Shown: positions 9,251-17,696 of the stretch, one piece after another
Layout of the letters: each line of letters opens with the position of its first letter
How positions within the stretch are numbered: position 1 is the first letter of the stretch
NCBI GenBank assembly: GCA_009379825.1
Contig: WHTA01000040.1
Span: forward strand, 1 to 48,987
Length of the DNA stretch: 48,987 nt
DNA from: Streptosporangiales bacterium
GTDB taxonomy: Bacteria; Actinomycetota; Actinomycetes; Streptosporangiales; WHST01
Direction of reading: 5' to 3'
Position numbers and translations under genes: made by a program
Notes under the pieces: generated by a model
The model's database searches: none
What the model was told of the DNA's origin: nothing
Seen by the model: the letters and a program-made list of their open reading frames with translations, nothing else

Positions 9251-9610
9251 TCAGCTGGCGGCGCCGACCACGAGCACGGTGACGCCGAAGGCCAGCAGCA
9301 CGGCGGTCAGTGCGACGAGCGCCGACCGCCAGGGCCGTCGCCTGCCGGGGCGCACGTAGTCGTCGATCGCCACCCACACCCCGCTCGCGCCATGGCTGAG
9401 CGCGCACGCGAGCAGCAGCCCGTCCCAGACCACCCAGAGCACCGTGCTCCAGCGCTCGGCGATGAACGACGCGTCGGTCGCGGCGACGTCGTTGACGATG
9501 TGTGTCACGGCGAAGTGCCCGGTGACTAGCACCGCGAGCAACAGCCCCGTGACGCGCACCATGAGGTAGCTCAGCACCGCGCGCCTGGCAGCGGGCATCG
9601 TCTTCGTCAT
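9251..9610 (-). CDS. sdhD: Complex II membrane anchor subunit, SdhD/FrdD type
   Basis: A 119-residue protein with three predicted membrane helices. The first carries R-V-T-G and a following His in LLAVLVTGHFAVTH. A second His follows in the LSHGASGVW turn, where heme b ligands and quinone-site residues occur in SdhD proteins. Its ATG overlaps the sdhC stop by 4 nt and it is the last gene of the operon. Sequence similarity among anchor subunits is low, so the call rests on helix pattern and position. Confidence 0.8.
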   Translation of the reverse strand: MTKTMPAARRAVLSYLMVRVTGLLLAVLVTGHFAVTHIVNDVAATDASFIAERWSTVLWVVWDGLLLACALSHGASGVWVAIDDYVRPGRRRPWRSALVALTAVLLAFGVTVLVVGAAS

Positions 9611-10110
9611 GCCATCACCGGGCCAAGGATCACGACGCTGCCCGCGATGCCGAGCCCGAGCGTCAACACCAGGACGCCACCGAGCATTCGCAGCGAGCCG
9701 GTCAGACCGACGTTGCCGATGTCCACGGCAAGCAGGCGCAGGCCGTTGAACGTGTGGAAGCAGATCGCCAGCAACAGGGCGCACTCGAACACCCGCAGCG
9801 GTGCCGTGCCGTAGAGCGCATGCACGGAGTCGTACAGCGCTGGTGAGAACACGTAAAGGCTGACGTCCACCAGGTGCAGGCAGAGGAACGCGAAGATGCC
9901 GAACCCGCTGATCCGGTGGGCGTAGAACGCCCACCGGGCCGCCTCCGCCCGCTCGTTGCGCGACCTGGCGATGCGGCGCAGCAACGCCCAGCTGAGGAAC
10001 GCGCCGCCGTCCACCCGGCGCGCGGACCCCAGGACCACCACGGTGAACGCCACCACGACGACCAGCACCCCGGTGAGCCCGGCGAGGAACACCAGCTGTG
10101 CCGCGGTCAC
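9607..10110 (-). CDS. sdhC: Complex II membrane anchor subunit, SdhC/FrdC type (cytochrome b)
   Basis: A 167-residue membrane protein with a leading hydrophobic segment, a basic loop and three further helices. Marker motifs are RISGFGIFAFLCLHLVDV (Ser/Arg quinone site and a His in the helix) and the classical H-T-F-N-G-L-R-L-L signature with a heme-type His. The GTG start at 10110 overlaps the sdhA stop (GTGA). The much longer upstream frame is a shadow of sdhA. Confidence 0.85.
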   Translation of the reverse strand: MTAAQLVFLAGLTGVLVVVVAFTVVVLGSARRVDGGAFLSWALLRRIARSRNERAEAARWAFYAHRISGFGIFAFLCLHLVDVSLYVFSPALYDSVHALYGTAPLRVFECALLLAICFHTFNGLRLLAVDIGNVGLTGSLRMLGGVLVLTLGLGIAGSVVILGPVMA

Positions 10111-11825
10111 GACACCTCCTCCGGGCTCAGCCTGGTGTGTTGCACCTGGTGGGTCTCGACTTCCGCGTTGCCGCGGAGCACGACGTACTGCGACCACTGC
10201 GCGTCGTCCTGCTCGGGGAAGTCCGACCGGTAGTGCGCGCCGCGCGACTCCTCCCTGTGCAGCGCCGAGACCACCACCGCACGCGCCACGGCGAGCTGAT
10301 TGGCCAGGTCGAGCGCCTCCTGCCACCCGTAGTTGACCTGCGCAGGCCCCGGCACGGCGACGTGCTCGAGGCGCGCGGTCAGCTCGCCGATCTTGCCGAG
10401 GCAGTCGCGCAGCCCCGCTCCGTCGCGTACGACGCCGCAGCCGAGCCACATCGCGTCCTTCAGCTCCGCGGTGAGCGGGAACGGCGTCTCCCCCGAGGTA
10501 CGCGACAGCGGTGCGTACGTACGCGCCAGCGACGCCGCGACCTGCGCGCGGTCGGGCTCCCGCAGCGCCCGCCCGACGACCTCCGCGACGGCCGTGTCGC
10601 CGGCCCTCGCACCGAACACCGTCGACTCCGCGACACCGTTGCCACCCAACCGGTTCGCGCCGTGGGTACCGCCGGAGTCCTCGCCTGCGACCAGCAGGCC
10701 GGCCAGCTCGGTGCGGCAGTCGCGGTCGATGAGCACACCGCCCATGTGGAAGTGCGCGGTCGGCGACACCTCGACCGGTCCGGTGGCCAGGTCCTGGCCG
10801 ATCTGCCTGGTACGTTCCACCATCCCGGGGAACAGCCGCTCCACCTCCGCCTTGCCGAGGTGCGAGATGTCGATGAGCACACCGCCGGCAGACGTACCCC
10901 TGCCGGCCATGATCTCCGTGTACCCGGCACGCGAGACGACGTCGCGGGTCGACCGTTCCATCCGCTCGGCATCGTAGCGCGCCATGTATCGCTCGCCTAC
11001 GGCGTTGAAGAGGTACGCGCCCGCGCCGCGCAGGCCCTCCTCGAGCACCGCGCCCGTCATCCGCGCCTGGTCGGCCAGCAACCCGGTGGGGTGGAACTGC
11101 AGCATCTCCATGTCGCGCAACGGCAAGCCGGCGCGCCAGCACATGGCGACGCCGTCGCCGGTCTTCTCCCGCGCGGGCGCGGCGATGCGGTACATGGTCG
11201 CCGAGCCGCCGGTCGCCACGACCACCACCCGCGCCCTGATCAGCAACGCCTTGCCGGTACGAACGTCGAGTGCGGTGAGACCGGTCAGCTCGCCGTCCGC
11301 GTCTAGCACGAGGTCGAGCGCGCGCACGTCCTCCAGCTCGCTCGGCAGCACGCGGAACATCTGGTCCCGCAGCCGGCCCATGATCTCGATGCCGGTGAGG
11401 TCGCCGCGGTGCACGGTGCGGTCGAACTGCTGCCCCGCGAACGCCTTCTGGTGGATGCGGCCGTCCGGGCCACGGTCGAAGAAGCAGCCGACGCGCGTCT
11501 CCAGCTCGTGGATGACCTTCGGCGCGTCGGTGACGAGGGTGTGCGCGAGCTCCTGGTCGTTGAGGAACTTCCCGCCCTCCAGGGTGTCGCGCAGGTGCAG
11601 GTCCACCGAGTCGGCCGGGTCGAGCACGGCGTTGTAGCCGCCCTGCACCATCCGCGTGCAGCCCGACCTGCCCACGGCGCCCTTGCTGACGACCGTCACG
11701 TCGAGCTCGGGCGCCGCGTCCTTCACGTGCAGTACGCACATCAGCCCCGCGCCGCCACTGCCGACGACCGCGACGTCGGTGTCGACGACGGTGAGGTCGG
11801 CCGGGTCGGGGATCTCAACGGTCAT
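10107..11825 (-). CDS. sdhA: Succinate dehydrogenase/fumarate reductase flavoprotein subunit
   Basis: A 572-residue FAD subunit. It has VVGSGGAGL at the N-terminus, FHPTGL with the substrate His, STRDVVSR with the active-site Arg, TAHFHMGGVLID and THGANRLGGNGVAE. The position that normally holds the FAD-linking His (the H of R-S-H-T-x-x-A-x-G-G) reads Cys here (RSGCTRMVQGG), so FAD is probably bound non-covalently or differently. The ATG at 11825, preceded by AGGGAG, is preferred over the open frame reaching 11951, which runs antiparallel to no domain and overlaps sdhB. The direction of catalysis (succinate oxidation or fumarate reduction), or a related substituted dicarboxylate as substrate, cannot be told from sequence. 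Confidence 0.9.
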   Translation of the reverse strand: MTVEIPDPADLTVVDTDVAVVGSGGAGLMCVLHVKDAAPELDVTVVSKGAVGRSGCTRMVQGGYNAVLDPADSVDLHLRDTLEGGKFLNDQELAHTLVTDAPKVIHELETRVGCFFDRGPDGRIHQKAFAGQQFDRTVHRGDLTGIEIMGRLRDQMFRVLPSELEDVRALDLVLDADGELTGLTALDVRTGKALLIRARVVVVATGGSATMYRIAAPAREKTGDGVAMCWRAGLPLRDMEMLQFHPTGLLADQARMTGAVLEEGLRGAGAYLFNAVGERYMARYDAERMERSTRDVVSRAGYTEIMAGRGTSAGGVLIDISHLGKAEVERLFPGMVERTRQIGQDLATGPVEVSPTAHFHMGGVLIDRDCRTELAGLLVAGEDSGGTHGANRLGGNGVAESTVFGARAGDTAVAEVVGRALREPDRAQVAASLARTYAPLSRTSGETPFPLTAELKDAMWLGCGVVRDGAGLRDCLGKIGELTARLEHVAVPGPAQVNYGWQEALDLANQLAVARAVVVSALHREESRGAHYRSDFPEQDDAQWSQYVVLRGNAEVETHQVQHTRLSPEEVS

Positions 11826-12522
11826 CGGCACTCCCTGGCCGCAGCCGCCAGGCACGCAGCTGCCGGATCGCCCCGGCCGGGTCGAGGCCCTTCGGGCACA
11901 CGGCGCTGCAGCCGTAGACGTAGTGACACCGGTCCACGCCGCCCGCGCCACCTGCCGCGGCGAGCCGCTGAGCGCCGGCGGCGTCCCTGCTGTCGGCGAC
12001 CAGCACCATCGCCCGGTTCAGTGCAGCCGGCCCGAGGAAGTCACGCGAACCCGCGGCGACGGCGCAGCTGGAGAAGCAGGCGCCGCAGCCGATGCAGTCC
12101 AGCCCCGGGTCGATCAGCTGCCGCTCCTCGGCGTCCGGGGCGATCACCGCCGGCTCGGTCAGGTCGTCGCGCGGCACCAGGTACGGCGTCACCTTCGCCC
12201 ACTCCCGCCAGAACGGCGCGGTGTCGACCACCAGGTCGCGCACGACCGGCAGGCCCGCCGCGGGGTCGATGCGTACGGTGTCGCGCTCCGGCGGCACCGG
12301 CGTCTGGCACGCCAGCACACTGCGTCCGTCCAGCCGGACGGTGCAGGTGCCGCACATCGCCACCCGGCACGAGTACTTGAAGCCGATGGCCGCGTCGTGC
12401 TCGCGCTGGATGGCGAGCAACAGGTCGAGCACCATCATCGGCTCGGTACGAGTGACCCGGAAGCTGTGTTGTGCCTCGGGGTCGCTGCGGTGCACGACCA
12501 CCGTCAACGCGTTGGCTGGCAT
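11815..12522 (-). CDS. sdhB: Succinate dehydrogenase/fumarate reductase iron-sulfur subunit
   Basis: A 235-residue subunit carrying three clusters. The N-terminal 2Fe-2S ligands are in YSCRVAMCGTC with a later Cys in VLACQ, the 4Fe-4S motif is CIGCGACFSSC, and the 3Fe-4S region is CHYVYGCSAVCPKGLDP. All needed cysteines are present. It lies upstream of sdhA, overlapping it by 11 nt, so the gene order is B-A-C-D. A GTG one codon before the ATG is an alternative start. It follows the ArgH-like lyase by about 10 nt, suggesting co-transcription. Confidence 0.9.
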   Translation of the reverse strand: MPANALTVVVHRSDPEAQHSFRVTRTEPMMVLDLLLAIQREHDAAIGFKYSCRVAMCGTCTVRLDGRSVLACQTPVPPERDTVRIDPAAGLPVVRDLVVDTAPFWREWAKVTPYLVPRDDLTEPAVIAPDAEERQLIDPGLDCIGCGACFSSCAVAAGSRDFLGPAALNRAMVLVADSRDAAGAQRLAAAGGAGGVDRCHYVYGCSAVCPKGLDPAGAIRQLRAWRLRPGSADDR

Positions 12523-12532
12523 CACACCACCG

Positions 12533-14029
12533 TCAACCGACGTGCCTGGCTACGTGGGCAGCCAGCTCCTTCTCGGCCGCAGCCAACCGATCGCGGCGTT
12601 CCGCCGCCCACGCGTCGTCGTCCTCGAGGCGACGGGACGCAGTGGCCAGCGACTGGGCGACGCTCTCCGGCGCGGGACCGCCTGGCACCTTGTGCGCGGC
12701 GACGAACGCGGTCGGGTCGAGAGCGGAGTGCACTGCCTCGTCGGTGAGCGTCAGCTCCCGCCCGAGCACCTCGCGCGCCGCTTCCGCGACCATGGCCGCG
12801 TCGATCTCGGCGGGCTGCCAGGTGCCCTGCACGGCGCGCAGCACCAGGTGTCCGACGACGCGGTGGGCCGTGCGCGCGTCCACACCGGTCTCGCGGTGGA
12901 TCACCGCCGCAAGCTCGGTCGCCGTCGCGAACCCGGACGCCGCCCGCGCCAGCATCCGGCACGGGTGGATAGTCATCGACCGGATCGTCCCGTCGAGCAG
13001 CCGCAGCACCTGCTCTGCCTCGTCGAGCAACCGGAAGGCCGGCGGCACGATCTCCTCTTCCACGTCCTTGAGGTCCTGGAAGTTGGTGTTGTGCAGCGTG
13101 CCGTACGCGCTCGTCATCTCGCCGATCGCGTGCGCACCGCGCGCCCGTACGTACTCGAACGGGTACGCGTTCTTCTTCTGCGGCATCATGCTGCTCGACC
13201 CGGAGAACTCGTCCCCGATCTCCACCAGGCCGAACTCGTCGGTGCTCCACATGTAGAGGTCCTGCGCGAGCCGGCTCGCGGTCACCAGCATGTTCGCCAA
13301 CGCGGCCGTGGTCTCGAGGACGTAGTCGCCGCTCGAGACGCAGTCGATGGTGTTCTCGCGCACCCCGTCGAAGCCGAGCAGGTCGGCGACGAGCGCCCGG
13401 TCCACCGGATACGACGTGCCGGCGAGTGCACCGCAGCCGAGCGTGCACTGGTTGGTGTTGCCGTACGCGGCCACCAGCCGGTCGTGGTCGCGCCCGAACG
13501 CCGCGACCATGCCGAGCAGGTAGTGCCCTACGGTCGCCGGCTGTGCGGGCTGGAAGTGTGTCCACTGCGGCATCACCGTGTCGGCCTCGCGCTCGGCGAG
13601 GTCGAGCAGCGTGCGGGTGAAGCCGCTCAGCAGCTCGGCGATGTCGAGGATGCGCGAGCGGAGCACCAGCCGGGTCAGCGGCTCAGGCCTGGTACGCCCG
13701 ATGTTCACCTCACCGGCGGCCTCGTCCCCGGCGTGCTCGGCGAGCTTCGCCTCGACGTGCGAGTAGAAGTACTCGTAGGCCGGGTTGAACTCCGCTATCG
13801 CATCCGGCCCCTCCGCGTCGAGCGCGAGCACGGCCTGCAGCAGTGCGCGCCCGCGGTCGGCCGGCACGATGCCCGTCTCGACGAGCATCGACACCCACGC
13901 CTTGTTGGTCTCCAACAGGTACCCGTAGTAGTGCTCCTGCATGAACCGGAAGCTCGGTTCGAGCACGGTCTGGGTGTAGACCTCACCCGGCGGCTGCTGG
14001 AGTCGTTCCCTGGAGATCCGCTCGGACAT
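12533..14029 (-). CDS. Argininosuccinate lyase-like enzyme (fumarase/aspartase superfamily)
   Basis: A 498-residue enzyme with the superfamily signature GSSSMMPQKKN (normally GSSxMPxKxN) containing the catalytic-loop serines. It also has an N-terminal conserved block GEVNIGRTRPEPLTRLVLRS and the T-H-F-Q-P-A-Q-P segment with its His. The superfamily eliminates fumarate from C4 acids with an amine, hydroxyl or other group at C2. The best resemblance is to ArgH, yet it sits in a non-arginine operon with complex II and an IclR regulator. A variant substrate such as an N-substituted aspartate is more likely. The ATG at 14029 was chosen; a GTG at 14050 is possible. Confidence 0.8.
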   Translation of the reverse strand: MSERISRERLQQPPGEVYTQTVLEPSFRFMQEHYYGYLLETNKAWVSMLVETGIVPADRGRALLQAVLALDAEGPDAIAEFNPAYEYFYSHVEAKLAEHAGDEAAGEVNIGRTRPEPLTRLVLRSRILDIAELLSGFTRTLLDLAEREADTVMPQWTHFQPAQPATVGHYLLGMVAAFGRDHDRLVAAYGNTNQCTLGCGALAGTSYPVDRALVADLLGFDGVRENTIDCVSSGDYVLETTAALANMLVTASRLAQDLYMWSTDEFGLVEIGDEFSGSSSMMPQKKNAYPFEYVRARGAHAIGEMTSAYGTLHNTNFQDLKDVEEEIVPPAFRLLDEAEQVLRLLDGTIRSMTIHPCRMLARAASGFATATELAAVIHRETGVDARTAHRVVGHLVLRAVQGTWQPAEIDAAMVAEAAREVLGRELTLTDEAVHSALDPTAFVAAHKVPGGPAPESVAQSLATASRRLEDDDAWAAERRDRLAAAEKELAAHVARHVG

Positions 14030-14057
14030 CGAGCACCTGCCTTTCCGCACAACCCGG

Positions 14058-14822
14058 TCAGTTCCCTGATGAAGTGAGCACCTCGGAGAGCTCGGCCGCG
14101 AGCGTGCGTATCCGCCCCACGTGCTTGCGCAGTGCCGGCAGGTCGAGCCGCGCGCCCACGGAAGACACGGCGATGGCCGCGACCGCCTGGCCGTCGCTCC
14201 CGGTCACAGGCGCGGCGATCGAGCAGCCGCCAGCCACCCGCTCCCCCTCGCTGCCCGCGACTCCCGTACGCCTGATCTCGTCGAGCTGCGCCGCGAGCTC
14301 GTCCGGCGAGACGATCGTGTTCGGTGCGTACTTCGGCAGCTCGCCGGCGAGCATCCGCTGCTCCGCCCGCGCGTTGAACGCGAGGAGCACCTTCCCCGTC
14401 GCACCTGCGTTCAGCGGGTACGGCCGACCGAGATCCAACGCGAACCTGATCTCGTGCGGTGCCTGCACCGCGTCCACACAGACGTACGTCCGGTCGACGA
14501 GCAGCGAGAGCGACGCGCTCTCCCCCGTCGACGCGACGAGCTCGTACAGGAACGGGCGGGCGAGCAGGGTGGAGCTGATCGCGCTACCCGTAGCCAGCTG
14601 GAGCAACCGCGGCCCGAGCACGAACCGCTTGGTGTGCGGGTCACGATGCACGAACCCACGCCGCTCCAGTGTCGACAACAGCCGATGACTCGTCGACTTG
14701 TCCAGCCCCACCCCACGCGCGACGTCGAGGTTGCGTGCACCCTCAGGCGCAGCCGCAATCTCCTCGAGCAGGTCGATCGCCTTGTCGACCGTCATGCTGC
14801 CGGCCCGCGACTCTAGCTGCAT
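14058..14822 (-). CDS. IclR-family transcriptional regulator
   Basis: A 254-residue regulator. The N-terminal winged helix contains ARGVGLDKSTSHRLLSTLERRGF and a wing R-D-P-H-T-K-R-F-V-L-G. The C-terminal IclR effector domain contains DRTYVCVDAVQAP, YPLNAGATGKVLLAF and a final AAIAVS block. IclR proteins usually sense small carboxylic acids or aromatic metabolites and control adjacent catabolic genes. It lies between the lyase/complex-II operon (same strand, 28 nt downstream) and the divergent transporter operon, so it could control both. The start is uncertain: ATGs at 14831, 14822 and 14795 and a GTG at 14849 are all possible. Confidence 0.88.
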   Translation of the reverse strand: MQLESRAGSMTVDKAIDLLEEIAAAPEGARNLDVARGVGLDKSTSHRLLSTLERRGFVHRDPHTKRFVLGPRLLQLATGSAISSTLLARPFLYELVASTGESASLSLLVDRTYVCVDAVQAPHEIRFALDLGRPYPLNAGATGKVLLAFNARAEQRMLAGELPKYAPNTIVSPDELAAQLDEIRRTGVAGSEGERVAGGCSIAAPVTGSDGQAVAAIAVSSVGARLDLPALRKHVGRIRTLAAELSEVLTSSGN

Positions 14823-15040
14823 CGTTCTCATCTCAATAACCGGGATCACCTGATTGAGCGGTCACACCAGATTTAAGCACTTCTTGTGTTGCACTGAAAA
14901 GACTATATAGTTTGATGACGCTCGATCCATCAAGTAAGATCAATAATTAAGATTCAACCCCTGCGGTCACGCGACCCAGGGACGGGGAGCCACCGGCGAG
15001 CAGTTCCGCTCATGACGACGAGGACACAAGGCGGATTGAC
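14823..15040. promoter_or_regulatory. A+T-rich divergent promoter region between iclR and the MHS transporter
   Basis: The sequence at 14870-14960 is markedly A+T-rich for this genome. TTGTGT (14884-14889) and TATAGT (14906-14911) are spaced 16 bp and could be a plus-strand promoter. ACTATATAGT (14902-14911) is a palindrome, and TTGATG...CATCAA (14912-14917 and 14928-14933) is an inverted repeat with a 10-bp spacer. These are candidate IclR sites. Assignments are visual only. Confidence 0.45.
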
Positions 15041-16414
15041 ATGGCGACAAATGGTGACCCACGTTCCGTGGCCGGGCACGACACGGTGTTGACCAAACGG
15101 GTCGTCACCGCGGCCACGTTCGGCAGCACGATCGAGTACTACGACTTCTTCCTCTACGGCACCGCCGCGGCGTTGGTGTTCCCGAAGGTCTTCTTCCCGC
15201 AGTTCGACCCGGTCGCGGGAACGATCCTGTCGTTCGGCACCTTCGCCGTTGGTTTCATCTCCCGTCCGCTCGGCGCGCTGGTGTGCGGGCACTATGGCGA
15301 CAAGATCGGTCGCAAGGCGATGTTGATGCTCACCTTGCTGCTCATGGGCTTGGCCACTGTCGGCATTGGCCTGCTGCCGACCTACCAATCAGTCGGCATC
15401 GTTGCACCGCTGCTGTTGATCACCCTGCGCTTCCTGCAAGGCTTTTCGTTCGGTGGCGAGCTCGGCGGCGCGGCAGTCATGGCGGTCGAGCACGCGCCGA
15501 GGGGTCGGCGGGGTTTCTGGGGCAGCATCCCGTACATCGGCTCCCCCATTGGGCTGGGATTGTCGACCGCCACGATCTTGCTGGTTGCCGTCGCCGTCTC
15601 CGACGAAGCGTTCATCGACTGGGGCTGGCGCGTGCCGTTCGTGGCGAGCATCGTGATGGTCGCGATCGGCTTCTACGTCAGGCTGCGGGTGACGGAGACG
15701 CCGGTGTTCGAGGACCTGAAGCAGAACCGCGAGGTCGTCAAGCACCCGGTGCTCCGGCTGCTACGCACCGAACCGAAGCAGCTGTTGCTCAACACCGGTC
15801 TGCACCTCGGCATCACCGTGACGTTCTACATGACCACCGTCTTCATCATCTCGTACCTGACGGCCACGCTCGGCCTGTCGCAAGTGCTCGCGCTGAGCGC
15901 GGTGCTCATCGCCTGTGCCTGCTTCATCGCCGTGCAGATCATCGCGGGTGCGGTCTCCGACCGGTTCGGGCGCAGGAAGGTCTACCTGGTCGGTGCTCTC
16001 TGGGTTGCCGTGATGGCGTTCCCCTACTACCTGATGGTCAACACCGGTTCACCGGTGTTGGTCACCGCTGCGATCGTGCTACTCGGCAGCGGGATCTACA
16101 TCATGTACGGTCCGCAACCTGCGTACTTCTCCGAGCTGTTCGCACCGAGCGTGCGGTTCACCGGCTTCGCGCTCCCGGTCGCCGTGGCCACGGTGATCGG
16201 TGGCTCGACGACACCGATTCTCGCCACTGCGCTGACGGCCTGGGCGGGCGGCAAGCCTTGGGGTGTGGCGGGCTACCTCGTCGTCATCGGCCTGCTCACC
16301 GCGGCCTGTGCGTGGGCGAGCAGGGAGACGCTCGACACGGACCTCACTGCAGACCGCCACCAGGAGGCGGCGCGGTCGAGCAGCCCGAGCGGTGCGGAAC
16401 CGGGGGCGGCGTGA
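15041..16414 (+). CDS. MFS transporter, metabolite:H+ symporter (MHS) family
   Basis: A 457-residue, 12-helix permease. The first helix begins with the MHS hallmark TFGSTIEYYDFFLYG. The loop 2-3 motif is CGHYGDKIGRK, followed by RFLQGFSFGGELGGA and EHAPRGRRGFWGS, all typical of the ShiA/ProP/KgtP/CitA branch. Substrates of that branch are dicarboxylates, tricarboxylates, shikimate or betaines, so an organic acid is the likely cargo. It is the first gene of a nine-gene operon and its stop overlaps the next start (GTGA). Confidence 0.88.
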   Translation: MATNGDPRSVAGHDTVLTKRVVTAATFGSTIEYYDFFLYGTAAALVFPKVFFPQFDPVAGTILSFGTFAVGFISRPLGALVCGHYGDKIGRKAMLMLTLLLMGLATVGIGLLPTYQSVGIVAPLLLITLRFLQGFSFGGELGGAAVMAVEHAPRGRRGFWGSIPYIGSPIGLGLSTATILLVAVAVSDEAFIDWGWRVPFVASIVMVAIGFYVRLRVTETPVFEDLKQNREVVKHPVLRLLRTEPKQLLLNTGLHLGITVTFYMTTVFIISYLTATLGLSQVLALSAVLIACACFIAVQIIAGAVSDRFGRRKVYLVGALWVAVMAFPYYLMVNTGSPVLVTAAIVLLGSGIYIMYGPQPAYFSELFAPSVRFTGFALPVAVATVIGGSTTPILATALTAWAGGKPWGVAGYLVVIGLLTAACAWASRETLDTDLTADRHQEAARSSSPSGAEPGAA

Positions 16415-17199
16415 GTGCGTGTCCCGCCTCGGCCGAGCAGCTGCGAGCCACCTTCGACCTAGCCGGTCGCACGGCCTTCGTCACGGGCGGCGCCTCGGGC
16501 CTCGGTCAACTGTCCGCGCTCGGGCTCGCCGCCTTCGGCGCCGACGTCGTCCTCTGTGACCTTGACGGCAACGACACGTATCGCACGGCGTCACAGGTCG
16601 CGGTCGAGACCGGCCGCCGGTGTGTCGGCTGGCAGCTCGACGTCACGGACGCGGGGCAGGTGGAGGACGTCGTCGCCCGTGTCGAGGACGAGGTCGGTGC
16701 CATCGACATCTGCGTCAACAGCGCGGGCATCAACCACCGGGAGCTCGCGGCCGACCTGGCGGTGGACGACTTCCGCCGGGTGCTCGACGTGAACTTGGTC
16801 GGCACCTTCCAGTGCGCGCAGGCCGTGGGTCGCCGGATGGTGGCGCGTCGGTCGGGCAAGGTGATCAACCTGGCCTCGGTGCTCGGTCTCACCGGCGCCA
16901 CGCACCAGGCGGCGTACGCGTCGAGCAAGGGCGCCGTCATCCAGCTGACCAAGGTGCTGGCGATGGAATGGGTGTCGCACAACGTGCAGGTGAACGCACT
17001 GGCGCCCGCCCACGTGGCGACACCGCTGACCGACGAGCTGACACCGGAGCTCAGACAGCGGGCACTGGAACGGATCCCGCAACACAGGTTCGCCGAGAGT
17101 CACGAGATCGTCGCCCCGGTGGTGTTCCTGGCCTCCCGGGCTTCGGACTTCGTGACCGGCTCGACACTGCCGTTCGATGGAGGGTGGACCGCGGCATGA
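16411..17199 (+). CDS. Short-chain dehydrogenase/reductase (SDR), first of two in the operon
   Basis: A 262-residue classical SDR. The coenzyme motif TGGASGLGQ is near residue 28, the NNAG-equivalent reads NSAG (CVNSAGINHRE), the catalytic Ser lies in INLASVLGL, and the pair is YASSKGA (Tyr-x-x-x-Lys). LCDLDG, with an acidic residue after the second strand, suggests NAD(H). It is placed between the transporter and the biotin carboxylase genes, coupled to both by 4-nt overlaps. It probably oxidises or reduces a hydroxy/oxo acid intermediate; the substrate is unknown. Confidence 0.85.
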   Translation: MSACPASAEQLRATFDLAGRTAFVTGGASGLGQLSALGLAAFGADVVLCDLDGNDTYRTASQVAVETGRRCVGWQLDVTDAGQVEDVVARVEDEVGAIDICVNSAGINHRELAADLAVDDFRRVLDVNLVGTFQCAQAVGRRMVARRSGKVINLASVLGLTGATHQAAYASSKGAVIQLTKVLAMEWVSHNVQVNALAPAHVATPLTDELTPELRQRALERIPQHRFAESHEIVAPVVFLASRASDFVTGSTLPFDGGWTAA

Positions 17200-17696
17200 A
17201 CACGATGGACGGTGGGCAGCAGCTCACCCGGGAGGACGTACGAGAAATCCTCGACATCGTCGACCGCTCGCACTTCGGTGAGGTGCGGATCGAGCTCGGC
17301 GACCTGCAGGTCTACGTACGAAAGGCCGGCGAGCAGTCGACAGCGGCGCCGGACGACGGTGGCTCGCCCACCGTGCCTGCCGCGCCGCAGCCTCCTGCCA
17401 CGCCACCCGACGATGCGCAACCGGCGCAACCGGACGTCTCATCCGGCCACCACCTGGTGACCGCACCGATGGTCGGCACCTTCTACCGCTCGCCGGCACC
17501 GGGCGAACCACCGTTCGTCGAGGTCGGTGACCAGGTGGGCGCCGACGACGTGGTGTGCCTGATCGAGGTGATGAAGCTCTTCAACTCGATCACACCCGAG
17601 GTAGCGGGCACGGTCGTCGACATCCTGGTGCCCGACGGCGCCACGGTGGAGTACGGCCAGCCGATCGTCGCGGTCGCGCCGGCGGAGCGCACGTGA
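17196..17696 (+). CDS. accB: Biotin carboxyl carrier protein subunit
   Basis: A 166-residue protein of the AccB type. It has an N-terminal helical region, a Pro/Ala-rich linker (about residues 48-85) and a C-terminal biotinyl domain. The biotin-acceptor lysine is in IEVMKLFNSI, where canonical sequences read E-x-M-K-M. Downstream are the family's GTVVDILVPDGATVEYGQPI strands. It sits between an SDR and the matching biotin carboxylase, overlapping both by 4 nt. The partner is therefore the local carboxylase complex rather than a housekeeping acetyl-CoA carboxylase, by inference. Confidence 0.88.
   Translation: MNTMDGGQQLTREDVREILDIVDRSHFGEVRIELGDLQVYVRKAGEQSTAAPDDGGSPTVPAAPQPPATPPDDAQPAQPDVSSGHHLVTAPMVGTFYRSPAPGEPPFVEVGDQVGADDVVCLIEVMKLFNSITPEVAGTVVDILVPDGATVEYGQPIVAVAPAERT

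Noticed and set aside
12533-14029. Annotation as true argininosuccinate lyase (argH)
   Set aside because: No arginine gene is nearby, the operon context is complex II, and several positions outside the signature differ from ArgH as I recall it. Superfamily level only.
15283-16410. Open frame upstream of the first SDR
   Set aside because: It is an out-of-frame reading of the MHS transporter; the SDR begins at the GTG at 16411.
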